NCBI RefSeq assembly: GCF_902806475.1
Contig: NZ_CADCWS010000001.1
Span: 1-64,000, forward strand
Direction of reading: 5' to 3'
DNA from: Candidatus Frankia nodulisporulans
Lineage (GTDB): Bacteria; Actinomycetota; Actinomycetes; Frankiales; Frankiaceae
DNA: 64,000 bases
Each line of letters opens with the position of its first letter. Position 1 is the stretch's first letter. This document shows, piece by piece, positions 9,525 to 18,829 of the stretch. Made by a program: the position numbers and the translations under genes. The notes under the pieces were generated by a model. It saw only the letters and a program-made list of their open reading frames with translations, was not told the origin of the DNA and did not search any database.

Positions 9525-10343
9525 TCAGCCCTCGCCGACCAGCGGGCTGGAGGCGACCTCGGTGCCGTCGTCGAGGGTGGAGATGCGGAAGTCGGCGAAC
9601 ACGTTCGGCGCCACGGCCTGCAGCTCCCGCAGGATCGTCACGGCCAGGCCGCGGATCTCCACGTCGGCGTGCTCGCTGGCCCGCATCGCGATGAAGTGCC
9701 GCCAGGCCCGGTAGTTGCCGGTGACCACGATCCGCGTCTCGGTCGCGTTCGGCAGCACCGAACGGGCTGCCTGGCGGGCCTGCTTACGCCTGGAGGTCGG
9801 CGCGGAGACGTCGGCGAAGTGCTTCTCCAGGCCTTCCAACAGTTCACCGTAGGCGGCCAGGGAGGCGGCCGTGGCCCGCTGGAACAGCGCGTGCAGCGCC
9901 GGGTCGGCGGCGACCACCTCGGGTTCGACGACGGCGGCGTCCCGCTCGGGGACGTAGCGCTGCGACAGCTGGCTGTAGGAGAAGTGCCGGTGGCGGACCA
10001 GCTCGTGGGTGAGGCTGCGGGACACCCCGGTGACGTAGAGCGTGACGGTGCCGTGTTCCAGGACCGACAGGTGCCCGACGTCAAGGATGTGGCGCAGGTA
10101 GCCGGCGTTCGTCGCGGTCGCCGGGTTCGGCTTGCTCCAGCTCTGGTAGCAGGCCCGGCCGGCGAACTCGGCCAGCGCCTGACCACCGTCGGCATCGGTG
10201 CTCCAGGGGACGTCCGACGGTGGGAGGAACTCCGTCTTCGCGATCACCTGGACCCGCGGGTGGTCCGGCGCTGGTACGGCGCCGTCCCTGGACTCCGACC
10301 CGGGCACCGGTTCGGCTGCCGGCTGCGACACTGCCACCTCCAT
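9525..10343 (-). CDS. thyX: FAD-dependent thymidylate synthase ThyX
   Basis: Makes dTMP from dUMP with methylene-tetrahydrofolate and FAD. The signature RHRxxSxxxxR is present ([13 protein letters not shown], about 117-129), with the flanking [10 protein letters not shown] block conserved. The frame runs open upstream to 10595, but the upstream part is Arg/Gly-rich and unlike the family; the ATG at 10343 gives 272 residues, close to the usual 220-270. It sits near dapA, as in mycobacteria. Confidence 0.95.
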   Translation of the reverse strand: MEVAVSQPAAEPVPGSESRDGAVPAPDHPRVQVIAKTEFLPPSDVPWSTDADGGQALAEFAGRACYQSWSKPNPATATNAGYLRHILDVGHLSVLEHGTVTLYVTGVSRSLTHELVRHRHFSYSQLSQRYVPERDAAVVEPEVVAADPALHALFQRATAASLAAYGELLEGLEKHFADVSAPTSRRKQARQAARSVLPNATETRIVVTGNYRAWRHFIAMRASEHADVEIRGLAVTILRELQAVAPNVFADFRISTLDDGTEVASSPLVGEG

Positions 10344-10625
10344 CCGACCCGCGACCCGGGATCGGGCACGGACCTCCCAACGGTAGACGCTGGCGTCACC
10401 CCGCGAACCGCCGCATCCGGTCGAGCGTCCGGCAATCCGTCGATCAGGGCCAGCAATGCGCCGAGCCGGCCAGCAATCGCCCAAGCGGGCCGGTGTCGGC
10501 ATCCACTTACCCGTCCGGTCACGCGATCGACGCGCGACGGTTGGGCCCCCCGCGACGCGTGGTACACCGGAGATGGACGCCTCGCCGCTCCCCAAACGGC
10601 AGGTGTCCGCATCGCCCGCACCCGC

Positions 10626-10657
10626 GGCGAGACCCGGCCTGGCCGGGGGTCTTCGCC
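10626..10657 (-). terminator. Putative hisS terminator hairpin
   Basis: GGCGAGACCCGGCC pairs with GGCC...GGGTCTTCGCC across a one-base loop, with two small bulges. Lies about 135 bp past the hisS stop. There is no T-run, as is usual in high-GC actinobacteria. Confidence 0.4.
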
Positions 10658-10760
10658 CCCGTCACCCCCCGGCCACCGGGCCCGCGGCGGTGGGCGGCCC
10701 TCCCGCGATGGCGCGGCGGCATCCCCGCCGCGCGCATCCGGGCCGACCGACCTGCCGACC

Positions 10761-10790
10761 GGCCAGATCGGCCAGATCGGCCAGATCGGT
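10761..10790. repeat. Triplicated 10-mer abutting the hisS stop
   Basis: Three perfect copies of GGCCAGATCG end at the base before the hisS stop codon (10791-10793). The copies are noncoding. Confidence 0.85.
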
Positions 10791-12140
10791 TCAGGCGCTC
10801 GGCGGCGTCCATCCGGTCGGGTCGGCGGTGGTCTGGTCGCCGGTGGTCAGATTCTTGACCTCGTGGTCACGGCCGTCGTCGAACGGAGGGAACCAGACGT
10901 GGCCGATGCCCTTGCGCACCGCGTACCGGACCTGTTTGGCCAGCTTGTCGGGCTGGTGGTAGGTCTCCACCCGCAGGCCACGCCCGCGCAGCTGCGCCGC
11001 GGTGGACAGCGCCGCCGCCCGGCGGGCCGCCGACGGGATGACGACGAGCACATCGGCGGGACTTGCCGGGCCCAGCGTCAGCAGCCCCTCGGCGAGCAGC
11101 TTCGCGAAGATACGGGTCAGACCGATCGAGATGCCGACGCCGGGCAGGCTGCGGCGGATGAACGAACCGGCCAGGTTCTCGTAGCGCCCACCGGAGCAGA
11201 TGCTGCCGAAGTCCGGCCAGTCCACGAACTTCGCCTCGTAGACGGTGCCGGTGTAGTAGTCGAGGCCGCGGGCGATCGACAGGTCGGCGACCACGCTGCC
11301 GGCGGGCAGGTCGGCCAGGTCGGCCAGTACGGCGGCGAGCTCATCCAGGCCTTCGTCGAGCAGATCCGACTTGACCCGCAGCTCCCGAACCCGCTCGACC
11401 ACCTCGGCGTCGGAGGCCACCCGGATCGCGGCGAGGTCCAGGCAGGCCTGGACCTGGTCCGGGGCGAGACCGGCCCGCGTCGCGAGCAGGTCACCGACCC
11501 CGACCCGGCCGATCTTGTCCATCCGGTCGACGATGCGGATCACCGCGAGCGGGTCGGCGACGCCGAGCCCCTCGTAGAAACCCTGCAGAACCTTCCGGTT
11601 GTTGATGTTGAGGGTCCACGGTGGGACACCCAGGGTGGTGAGCACCTCGTGCACGATCCGCGGCAGTTCGGCGTCGAAGTGCAACGGCATCCGGTCGACG
11701 TTGATGACGTCGATGTCGCACTGGGTGAACTCGCGGAACCGGCCCTCCTGGGGCCGCTCGCCCCGCCACACCCGCTGCGTCTGGTACCGCTTGAACGGAA
11801 AGACGAGCTCGTTGAAGTGCGCGGCGACGTACCGGGCGAACGGCACGGTGAGGTCGAAGTGCAGACCGAGCCGGGCGCTGTCGTCGTCGGCGTCGGCCTG
11901 CAGCCGGCGCAGGGCGTAGACCTCCTGCGAGGTCTCCCCCTTGGCCATCAGCACGTCGAGGGCCTCGACCGAGGGTGTCTCCACCGAGCAGAACCCGTAG
12001 CTCTCGAAGATCCGCCGGATCGTGTCGAGCCAGCGCTGTTCGATGACCCGGACCTCGGGCAACCACTCGGGAAAGCCGCTGATGGGCAGGGGCCGCACGA
12101 TCGGCGCGTCGCCGGGCGCCGCCACGTTCTCCTGGACCAT
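10791..12140 (-). CDS. hisS: Histidyl-tRNA synthetase
   Basis: Class II synthetase, 449 residues, full length. Motif 2 region (YQTQRVWRGERPQEGRFREFTQCDID), the histidine-specific ARGLDYYTGTVYE block and the C-terminal anticodon domain are present; the motif 3 arginine is in the GVGISIGLTRIF segment. Charges tRNA-His with histidine. It is flanked by gaps on both sides and is probably transcribed alone. Confidence 0.96.
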   Translation of the reverse strand: MVQENVAAPGDAPIVRPLPISGFPEWLPEVRVIEQRWLDTIRRIFESYGFCSVETPSVEALDVLMAKGETSQEVYALRRLQADADDDSARLGLHFDLTVPFARYVAAHFNELVFPFKRYQTQRVWRGERPQEGRFREFTQCDIDVINVDRMPLHFDAELPRIVHEVLTTLGVPPWTLNINNRKVLQGFYEGLGVADPLAVIRIVDRMDKIGRVGVGDLLATRAGLAPDQVQACLDLAAIRVASDAEVVERVRELRVKSDLLDEGLDELAAVLADLADLPAGSVVADLSIARGLDYYTGTVYEAKFVDWPDFGSICSGGRYENLAGSFIRRSLPGVGISIGLTRIFAKLLAEGLLTLGPASPADVLVVIPSAARRAAALSTAAQLRGRGLRVETYHQPDKLAKQVRYAVRKGIGHVWFPPFDDGRDHEVKNLTTGDQTTADPTGWTPPSA

Positions 12141-12245
12141 CCTCGTACCCTACCGGTGGATATCCACATCTCGGGGATCCCCGCTGCGGCCGGCCATCCC
12201 CGGCCCGCCGGCGACCGGCCGCCGGCGGCCGATCAGCCGATCGCC

Positions 12246-13799
12246 CTAGCCGACCTGTGGCGCGTGGGCCGGCATCCGGGTGGCCGCGGCGACCTGCGCG
12301 GGCGGTGTCGACGCGGCGGACGTCGGCACCGGCCACTGGGCCGGGACGCCGGTGGGGATGACCCCGGTCGGCCGGCCGGGCGCCAGGTAGACCCAGCCGG
12401 CCTGCCGCCAGCGGTCGCCGTCCAGGGCGTGCCGGGCGTCGATGACCACCCGGCGACGCATCAGCGGGCCCAGCCTGGCCGGGTCAAGCTCGGCGAACTG
12501 CCGCCATTCGGTGAGCAGCACGACCGCGTCCGCCCCGGTGACCACGCTGTCCTCGACCCGGTCGCTGTAGGCGACCGTCGGCAGCGCCCGGCGGGCGTTA
12601 TGCGTGGCCACCGGGTCGACGACGGTGACCTGCGCGCCGGTGCGGGCCAACAGGTCGGCCACGGCGAGGGCGGGTGAGTCCCGCACGTCGTCGGAGTTCG
12701 GTTTGAACGCGGCGCCGAGCACGAGCAGCCGACGGTGCGCGAGCGTGCCGTCGAGGGCCGCGGCCAGCAGTTCGACGACCCGGTCGCGCCGACGGTTGTT
12801 GATCTCGTCGATCTCGCCCAGAAACCGCAGCGCGACACCGACGCCGAGCTCATCGGCCCGGGCCTGGAAGGCGCGGATGTCCTTGGGCAGGCAGCCACCT
12901 CCGAAGCCCACCCCGGGCCGCAGGAAGTTCCCGCCGATGCGCACATCGTGGGACAGCGCCTCGGCCAGCGTCAGCACATCGGCGTCGACGGCCTCACACA
13001 CCTCGGCCATCGCGTTGATGAAGGAGATCTTCGTCGCGAGGAACGAGTTGGCCGCGGTCTTGACCAGTTCGGCGGTGGCGTAGTCGGTCACGATCACCGG
13101 GACGCCCTGGGCGATCACCGGGGCGAACGCGGCCCGCAGCGCGCCTTCGGCGGCCGGCGAGGCCACACCGAAGACCAGCCGGTCCGGTCGCAGGGTGTCG
13201 GCGACCGCGAAACCCTCCCGCAGGAACTCCGGGTTCCAGGCCAGCTGGACGCCTCCGAGCGCGGCGGCGGCGCTGCTCGAGCCGGCGGCGGCGCCGTTCG
13301 TCCCGGCGGCGGCGCCGTTGGTGTGGTTGGCGGGGGCGAGCCTGGCCAGCGTCTGGGCGATGCCGGCGGCGGTGCCTGCGGGCACCGTGGACTTGCCGAC
13401 GACCAGGCAGGGACGGGTCAGCAGCGGTGCCAGCCGCTCGATCGCGGCGTTGAGGTGGCTCAGGTCCGCGCCGTTGCCGCCGGCCTGCTGCGGAGTGCCG
13501 ACGCAGACGAAGTGGACGTCGCCGAACGCGGCGATCTCCTCGAAGGAGGTGGTGAAACGCAGCCGACCGGTGGCCAGGTTCGCCCGTAGCAGGTCGGCGA
13601 GATCGGGCTCGAAGAACGGGATCTCGCCCGCGGACAGCCGCTCGATCTTCGACTGGTCGACGTCGACCGCGAGTACCTCGAATCCCAGCTCCGCCATGCA
13701 GACGGCATGGGTGGCGCCGAGATATCCGGTTCCGACGACCGTCAGGCGCGGTCGGGACGTGCGGTCCGCTGCCTGGTCAGGGCGCTCCGGCGTGGTCAT
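12246..13799 (-). CDS. UDP-glucose 6-dehydrogenase
   Basis: Oxidises UDP-glucose to UDP-glucuronate with two NAD. The NAD-binding motif VVGTGYLGATHA is at the N-terminus; the catalytic cysteine is in GGGCLPKDIRAF (about C303). 517 residues, longer than the usual 440-460 because of an Ala/Gly/Asn-rich insertion (around NGAAAGTNGAAAG) and a Pro/Ala-rich C-terminal tail. Its ATG shares one base with the galE stop (TGATG), so the two are coupled. With the UDP-glucuronate decarboxylase upstream it would supply UDP-xylose. Confidence 0.93.
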   Translation of the reverse strand: MTTPERPDQAADRTSRPRLTVVGTGYLGATHAVCMAELGFEVLAVDVDQSKIERLSAGEIPFFEPDLADLLRANLATGRLRFTTSFEEIAAFGDVHFVCVGTPQQAGGNGADLSHLNAAIERLAPLLTRPCLVVGKSTVPAGTAAGIAQTLARLAPANHTNGAAAGTNGAAAGSSSAAAALGGVQLAWNPEFLREGFAVADTLRPDRLVFGVASPAAEGALRAAFAPVIAQGVPVIVTDYATAELVKTAANSFLATKISFINAMAEVCEAVDADVLTLAEALSHDVRIGGNFLRPGVGFGGGCLPKDIRAFQARADELGVGVALRFLGEIDEINNRRRDRVVELLAAALDGTLAHRRLLVLGAAFKPNSDDVRDSPALAVADLLARTGAQVTVVDPVATHNARRALPTVAYSDRVEDSVVTGADAVVLLTEWRQFAELDPARLGPLMRRRVVIDARHALDGDRWRQAGWVYLAPGRPTGVIPTGVPAQWPVPTSAASTPPAQVAAATRMPAHAPQVG

Positions 13800-14842
13800 C
13801 AGGCTCCCTCGTCGTCATATCCGGTCGGGTTGAGGCGCTGGAACTCCCAGGCGTCCCGGCACATCTGGGCGACGTCGTGGCGCGCCGTCCAGCCAAGCGC
13901 CTCGCGGGCGAGCGTCGGGTCGGCCACCAGGGCGGCGACGTCCCCGGCGCGGCGCGCCATGATGCGCCGGGGCAGTTCTCGTCCGCAGGCCGCGGAGAAG
14001 GCCGCGAGCAGTTCCAGGACGGATGTCCCCTGGCCGGTGCCCAGGTTGATGACCCGGTGCCCGGCGACATCGCGAAGGTGGTCCAGGGCGAGGCGGTGGC
14101 CGTGGGCCAGGTCGACCACGTGGATGTAGTCGCGCACACCGGTGCCGTCCGGGGTCGGGTAGTCGTCCCCGAAGACGGACAGTTCGGCGCGGCGTCCCAC
14201 CGCGACCTGCGCGATGTAGGGCATCACGTTGTTCGGCACGCCGCGCGGGTCCTCGCCGAGCAGGCCGGACGGGTGCGCACCGACCGGGTTGAAGTACCGC
14301 AGCGAGGTGATGTGCCAGCGCGGGTCCGCGACGCACAGGTCGGCGAGGATCTGCTCGCAGATCCACTTCGTGCGCGAGTACGGGTTCGTCGGACGAGCCG
14401 GCGCGTCCTCGGTGATCGGCACCTTGTCGACCGTGCCGTGGATGGCGCAGGACGAGGAGAAGACCAGGTCCCGCACGCCGTGTTCGCCCATCACGTGCAG
14501 CAGGCCGAGGGTCGCGCCCACGTTGGAGTCGTAGTAGGCCAGCGGCATCTCGACCGACTCGCCGACCGCCTTGCGCGCGGCGAAGTGCACCACCGCGTCG
14601 ATCGGCTGGCGGCGGAACAGTTCGTCGAGGGCGGCCCGGTCCCGCACGTCGAGGCGGACGAAGTCGAGTTCACGATCGGCGATCTTGCCAATCCGGTCGA
14701 GCACCCGGGGCGAGGAGTTGAGGAAGTTGTCGACCCCGATCACCCGGTGTCCCGCGGCCAGCAGGTCCACACAGGTGTGCGAACCGATGAATCCCGTCGC
14801 CCCGGTGACCAGGACCGTTCTGGTGGCCTGCGTCGACGTCAT
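13799..14842 (-). CDS. galE: UDP-glucose 4-epimerase
   Basis: Short-chain dehydrogenase fold with NAD motif GATGFIGSH, a SSSCAIHG segment and the catalytic YxxxK (NPYSRTKW). Interconverts UDP-glucose and UDP-galactose. The ATG at 14842 gives 347 residues; an upstream ATG at 14863 adds seven unconserved residues. Coupled to the dehydrogenase downstream by a 1-base overlap. A perfect 14-bp palindrome lies about 120 bp upstream. Confidence 0.93.
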   Translation of the reverse strand: MTSTQATRTVLVTGATGFIGSHTCVDLLAAGHRVIGVDNFLNSSPRVLDRIGKIADRELDFVRLDVRDRAALDELFRRQPIDAVVHFAARKAVGESVEMPLAYYDSNVGATLGLLHVMGEHGVRDLVFSSSCAIHGTVDKVPITEDAPARPTNPYSRTKWICEQILADLCVADPRWHITSLRYFNPVGAHPSGLLGEDPRGVPNNVMPYIAQVAVGRRAELSVFGDDYPTPDGTGVRDYIHVVDLAHGHRLALDHLRDVAGHRVINLGTGQGTSVLELLAAFSAACGRELPRRIMARRAGDVAALVADPTLAREALGWTARHDVAQMCRDAWEFQRLNPTGYDDEGA

Positions 14843-14963
14843 CGTCGCGCCCCCTTCATCCACGCCGCTGGCACCCTCGTCGTCGACATCTCGGCGGCCG
14901 ACGTCCGGCCAGCCGGAACCGGGACAACATAACTCCCTGGTCGCGCGGCGGCCCCCCGGTGAA

Positions 14964-14977
14964 TCACACCGGTGTGA
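14964..14977. promoter_or_regulatory. Perfect 14-bp palindrome between the UXS gene and galE
   Basis: TCACACCGGTGTGA is a perfect palindrome in the 162-bp gap upstream of galE. It could be an operator for galE and the UDP-glucose dehydrogenase gene. No matching site was noticed elsewhere in the window, and no regulator gene is nearby. Confidence 0.4.
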
Positions 14978-15004
14978 GCCGGCGGGCTGGTGTTCACCCG
15001 GCGG

Positions 15005-15958
<954 letters not shown>

Positions 15959-16430
15959 GTGAAGTGCTCCCGGAGCTGAATCATTAAGGACGATTTAAGG
16001 TTCACTCCGACGACCGGCCGGTCCGACCGGCCGGATCGTGCGGCCCACAGGCCACCTGACCGGCCCTGGCAGCGATGCCAGGCAGCTGGGCCAAGCCCCT
16101 CTCCCCACGCCTGGATGGCTGGGAAAAGGGCCATCGGATCAACCACAATCGACGGGGAGAGACTGCTGCCGCAGCGATCGGCTGTACACCATCCGCCTGC
16201 CCTGCATCGCCTGGGAAATGATGCCCTGACCTCGCCGCACGGCCACCCCCAAGATTCTGACCAGATCAGCCCGACCGACCTCTTTGGGCATGGTACACAG
16301 CCTCCCGGGCGCCTTCAGGGGACCCCTCCCTTACGTCAGCGCGGCGACGGGAAATCCCATCCGCACCACCTGGGAGGCCGGCTCCTGCTGATCGGTCCGG
16401 AAACTACACCGGCGTCGTCATTCGGGCGGA
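15959..16430. other. Gap of 472 bp upstream of the UXS gene
   Basis: No gene is convincing here. Next to the UXS start is an A/T-richer patch (15982-16002) with a near-repeat ATTAAGGACG/ATTTAAGG; on the minus strand it contains TAATGA, a possible -10. The rest should hold the 3' end of the Hsp70-partner transcript. No RNA gene recognised. Confidence 0.45.
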
Positions 16431-18824
16431 TCACGTCGGGGGTGGATTCCGCGCGGTGTCTGGTTCGAGGCGCAGCCAGGCCGCCGCCGTCGGCGCGATC
16501 ACCAGCCGGCCGCTGTCGCGGGTTCCGCGGAACACCGCGACGTGCAGTGGCCGTTCGGCCGGCAGGACCACCCCGCCCTCACGGCGGTGACGTGCACTGG
16601 TCACCCTGCGGGTGAACGCCCCCGGGTCGGTCGCCGACCGCGGCCGCTCGTCGACACGGGCCACCACCACCATCTCGGCGCAGTCCGCCGGCCAGTTCCA
16701 GCGCAGCCGACCGGACTCCCAGCGCAGGCCGATCGTCGACGGCGGCGGCGACACCGTCCTCGGCGTAGACGGCCCATCACCCGCCTCGGGCACCGAGGCG
16801 ACCTCGGCGGGGGCATCACTACGGGTGGGGGGCGACCAGACCGGGCCGAGACCCGCGCTGACCGCGTAGGCCACCTCGCCCGCGGACGCGCCGCCGTCGG
16901 CCAGCTCGGTCGCCGACGTCACGCCGACCACCCGGCTGGCGCCGTCCCCGCCGATCCGACTGACCCGGTAGCGGACCTCGCCCGGCGTCGTCGACGCCTG
17001 CCAGCGCACCACCACCGACCCGGCCTCCCAGCCCACCCACACCCCCGCGGGCGCGGCCACCGCCCCCGGTGTCGGCCCCTGCTCCCGCGTCGGCGCTGGC
17101 CTCGACCCACCGGTTGCCGCCGTGGCGTCGCGCAGGGCGAGCGCCTCGGTGTGGTCGGCGACCAGCGCCAGTGCCTCGTCGATCAGACGCGACCGCTCCT
17201 GGGCGCCGCCTGGTCCTGTGCCGTCTGGTCCCGTGCCGTCTGGTCCCGTGCCGTCTGGTCCCGTGCCGTCTGGTCCCGTGCCGTCTGGTCCCGTGCCGTC
17301 TGGTCCCGTGGTCGCGGCGGCACGTGCCCGGGCGACGAGATCGTCGGCGGCGGCGCATCGTGCCTCGGCGAGGGAGAGCAGTTCACCGGGCAACTGGCCG
17401 CCCGGACCTGGCACGTCGGCGGCCACGGCGACCACCGGACGCACGGCGTCGAGCACCGCGCGATAGCGCGCGGCGGCGGCCAGCTCGGCGAGCCTGCCCC
17501 AGGCGGTGGCGGCGGCCCGGATCGCCGCCTCGACCTCGTCCCCCACGGCGCGAATGGGCGGCAGCGTCTCTCCCGCGCCCTCCCGCGCGGCGGCGACATG
17601 ATCGCTGGCCGCCACGGGACGTCCGGCCCGCAGCGCCGCCCGCGCCCGCGAGACGTGGACGCGCCAGTCGAGGGCGCCCCGGGTCGGGCCGGCGGCTGGG
17701 CGGCGCGCCGAGTGGTCCGCGGGCCGCGAGGTCGAACCACCCGGCTCGCCGGCCGGCGCGGCGGTCCCGCCGCGCCGGGAGCGGGCACCGGACGCGGGCG
17801 CCTCGGCGATCGGGGGCAACGGTGGGGCGGCGACACCGTGTTCGCGGGCGAGTGCCCGCACGACGGCCTGGGCCCGGTGCGGGTCGAGACCGTCAGCCAG
17901 GGCCGCAGCGACGAGCCGGGCCGCCTCCGCGGGCAGCAGGGCGTCCTCGACCAGGACGGCGGCGGCCACCTGTGGGCGCAGCCGGGTGGTGGTGTCGGCG
18001 GCGAGGGCGTCCAGGTACGCGTGGGGGTCGCCGTCGACGAGCAGGGTCTGGACGGCGGCCAGCAGGTCGTCGAGCAGCGCCCGGCGGCGATCTGGTCGAC
18101 GGGCCCGGTTGCGGGCCAGCGCGGCGTCGCGGGCGGCGCGGATCCGCTCGGGCGAGGCGTCCGTGGGCAGGCCGAGCAGGTCGAACAGGCCGCGCGGCGG
18201 GGTGGTCGCGGCGATCCGGGCGAGTTCGTCCAGGTCGGAGCGGATCTGGCGGAGCACCGCGGGCGAGACCTGCTCGCCGTGGGCCGGGCCGGTGGCCGCC
18301 TCGGTGCCGGCGGCGGGCAGGACGCGATGCCGGCGGATACGGGTGTCGAACTCGGCGGCGGTGATGTCCTGGGTCGCGGCCCAGGTACGCAGGCCCTCGA
18401 GGCGGTCCGCGGGCAGGCCACCGAAGCGGGCGACGAGTCGACGGGCGGCGGCGTCGAGGGCGGCGAAGCGCTCGTCGTCCCGCTCGGCGCGGGCCGCGGC
18501 GACCCGTTCGGACAGGGCCAGCCGGGTGGTGCGGTCGGCGAGGGCCGCGGCGAGTTCGGCGTGCCGCTCGAGCAGCCCGATGATCGCACCGCGGTAGCGG
18601 GGATGGTCCCGGTTGCGCTGCCAGAACGCCCAGACCTCGTCGATGCGGGCCTGGACCTGGGTGTCGGTGAGGGTGGCGACGGCGGCCAGCGGGATGTCGT
18701 AGATCTCGAACGGGTCGCTGTGTTCGGCGCCGCCACGGCGGTGCACCGACGCGAGCACGCGGGCGCGGTAGTCATCCGGGGTGAAGTCGGGAAGCGTGGG
18801 TCCGGGCGGGCCGACGGCGGGCAT
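16431..18824 (-). CDS. Hsp70-partner protein: J-like domain (RPD) plus fibronectin-III-like repeats
   Basis: 797 residues, no overall family recognised. The N-terminal 200 residues are helical and charged. At about 214-270 is a J-domain-like segment (FDLLGLPTDASPERIRAARD...) whose catalytic HPD is R243-P-D. An Ala/Arg-rich helical region follows, then a perfect TGPDG pentapeptide repeat near 505-535, then two fibronectin-III-like beta domains (about 590-690 and 700-797; WVGWEAGSVVVRWQAST, IGLRWESGRLRWNWP). It starts five bases past the Hsp70 stop, so the two are co-translated. Role as a co-chaperone or substrate adaptor is inference from the fold and the pairing. Confidence 0.65.
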   Translation of the reverse strand: MPAVGPPGPTLPDFTPDDYRARVLASVHRRGGAEHSDPFEIYDIPLAAVATLTDTQVQARIDEVWAFWQRNRDHPRYRGAIIGLLERHAELAAALADRTTRLALSERVAAARAERDDERFAALDAAARRLVARFGGLPADRLEGLRTWAATQDITAAEFDTRIRRHRVLPAAGTEAATGPAHGEQVSPAVLRQIRSDLDELARIAATTPPRGLFDLLGLPTDASPERIRAARDAALARNRARRPDRRRALLDDLLAAVQTLLVDGDPHAYLDALAADTTTRLRPQVAAAVLVEDALLPAEAARLVAAALADGLDPHRAQAVVRALAREHGVAAPPLPPIAEAPASGARSRRGGTAAPAGEPGGSTSRPADHSARRPAAGPTRGALDWRVHVSRARAALRAGRPVAASDHVAAAREGAGETLPPIRAVGDEVEAAIRAAATAWGRLAELAAAARYRAVLDAVRPVVAVAADVPGPGGQLPGELLSLAEARCAAADDLVARARAAATTGPDGTGPDGTGPDGTGPDGTGPDGTGPDGTGPGGAQERSRLIDEALALVADHTEALALRDATAATGGSRPAPTREQGPTPGAVAAPAGVWVGWEAGSVVVRWQASTTPGEVRYRVSRIGGDGASRVVGVTSATELADGGASAGEVAYAVSAGLGPVWSPPTRSDAPAEVASVPEAGDGPSTPRTVSPPPSTIGLRWESGRLRWNWPADCAEMVVVARVDERPRSATDPGAFTRRVTSARHRREGGVVLPAERPLHVAVFRGTRDSGRLVIAPTAAAWLRLEPDTARNPPPT
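17221..17310. repeat. Six perfect 15-bp tandem repeats in the Hsp70-partner gene
   Basis: CCGTCTGGTCCCGTG repeated six times without change, plus a diverged copy on the left. Encodes repeated TGPDG in frame. The identical DNA suggests recent expansion by slippage; copy-number changes would keep the frame. Confidence 0.97.
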
Positions 18825-18829
18825 CGGGC

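Larger units (their letters stand above)
10344..10790. other. Gap of 447 bp between hisS and thyX
   Basis: Holds the hisS 3' region (a bulged hairpin at 10626-10657 and a triplicated 10-mer next to the hisS stop) and presumably the thyX promoter. Frames here have shadow-like Arg/Pro composition and no family resemblance. Confidence 0.5.

Noticed and set aside
10344-10595. Extended N-terminus of ThyX from 10595
   Set aside because: Unconserved and Arg-rich; ThyX begins in keeping with its family from ATG 10343.
15959-16430. tRNA or riboswitch in the gap before the UXS gene
   Set aside because: No T-loop consensus (GGTTCRA) or cloverleaf found in this or the other gaps; no known riboswitch motif recognised.
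17221-17310. Regular 15-bp repeats here (and at 48031-48135) as a CRISPR array
   Set aside because: Units are contiguous with no spacers and lie in frame inside genes.
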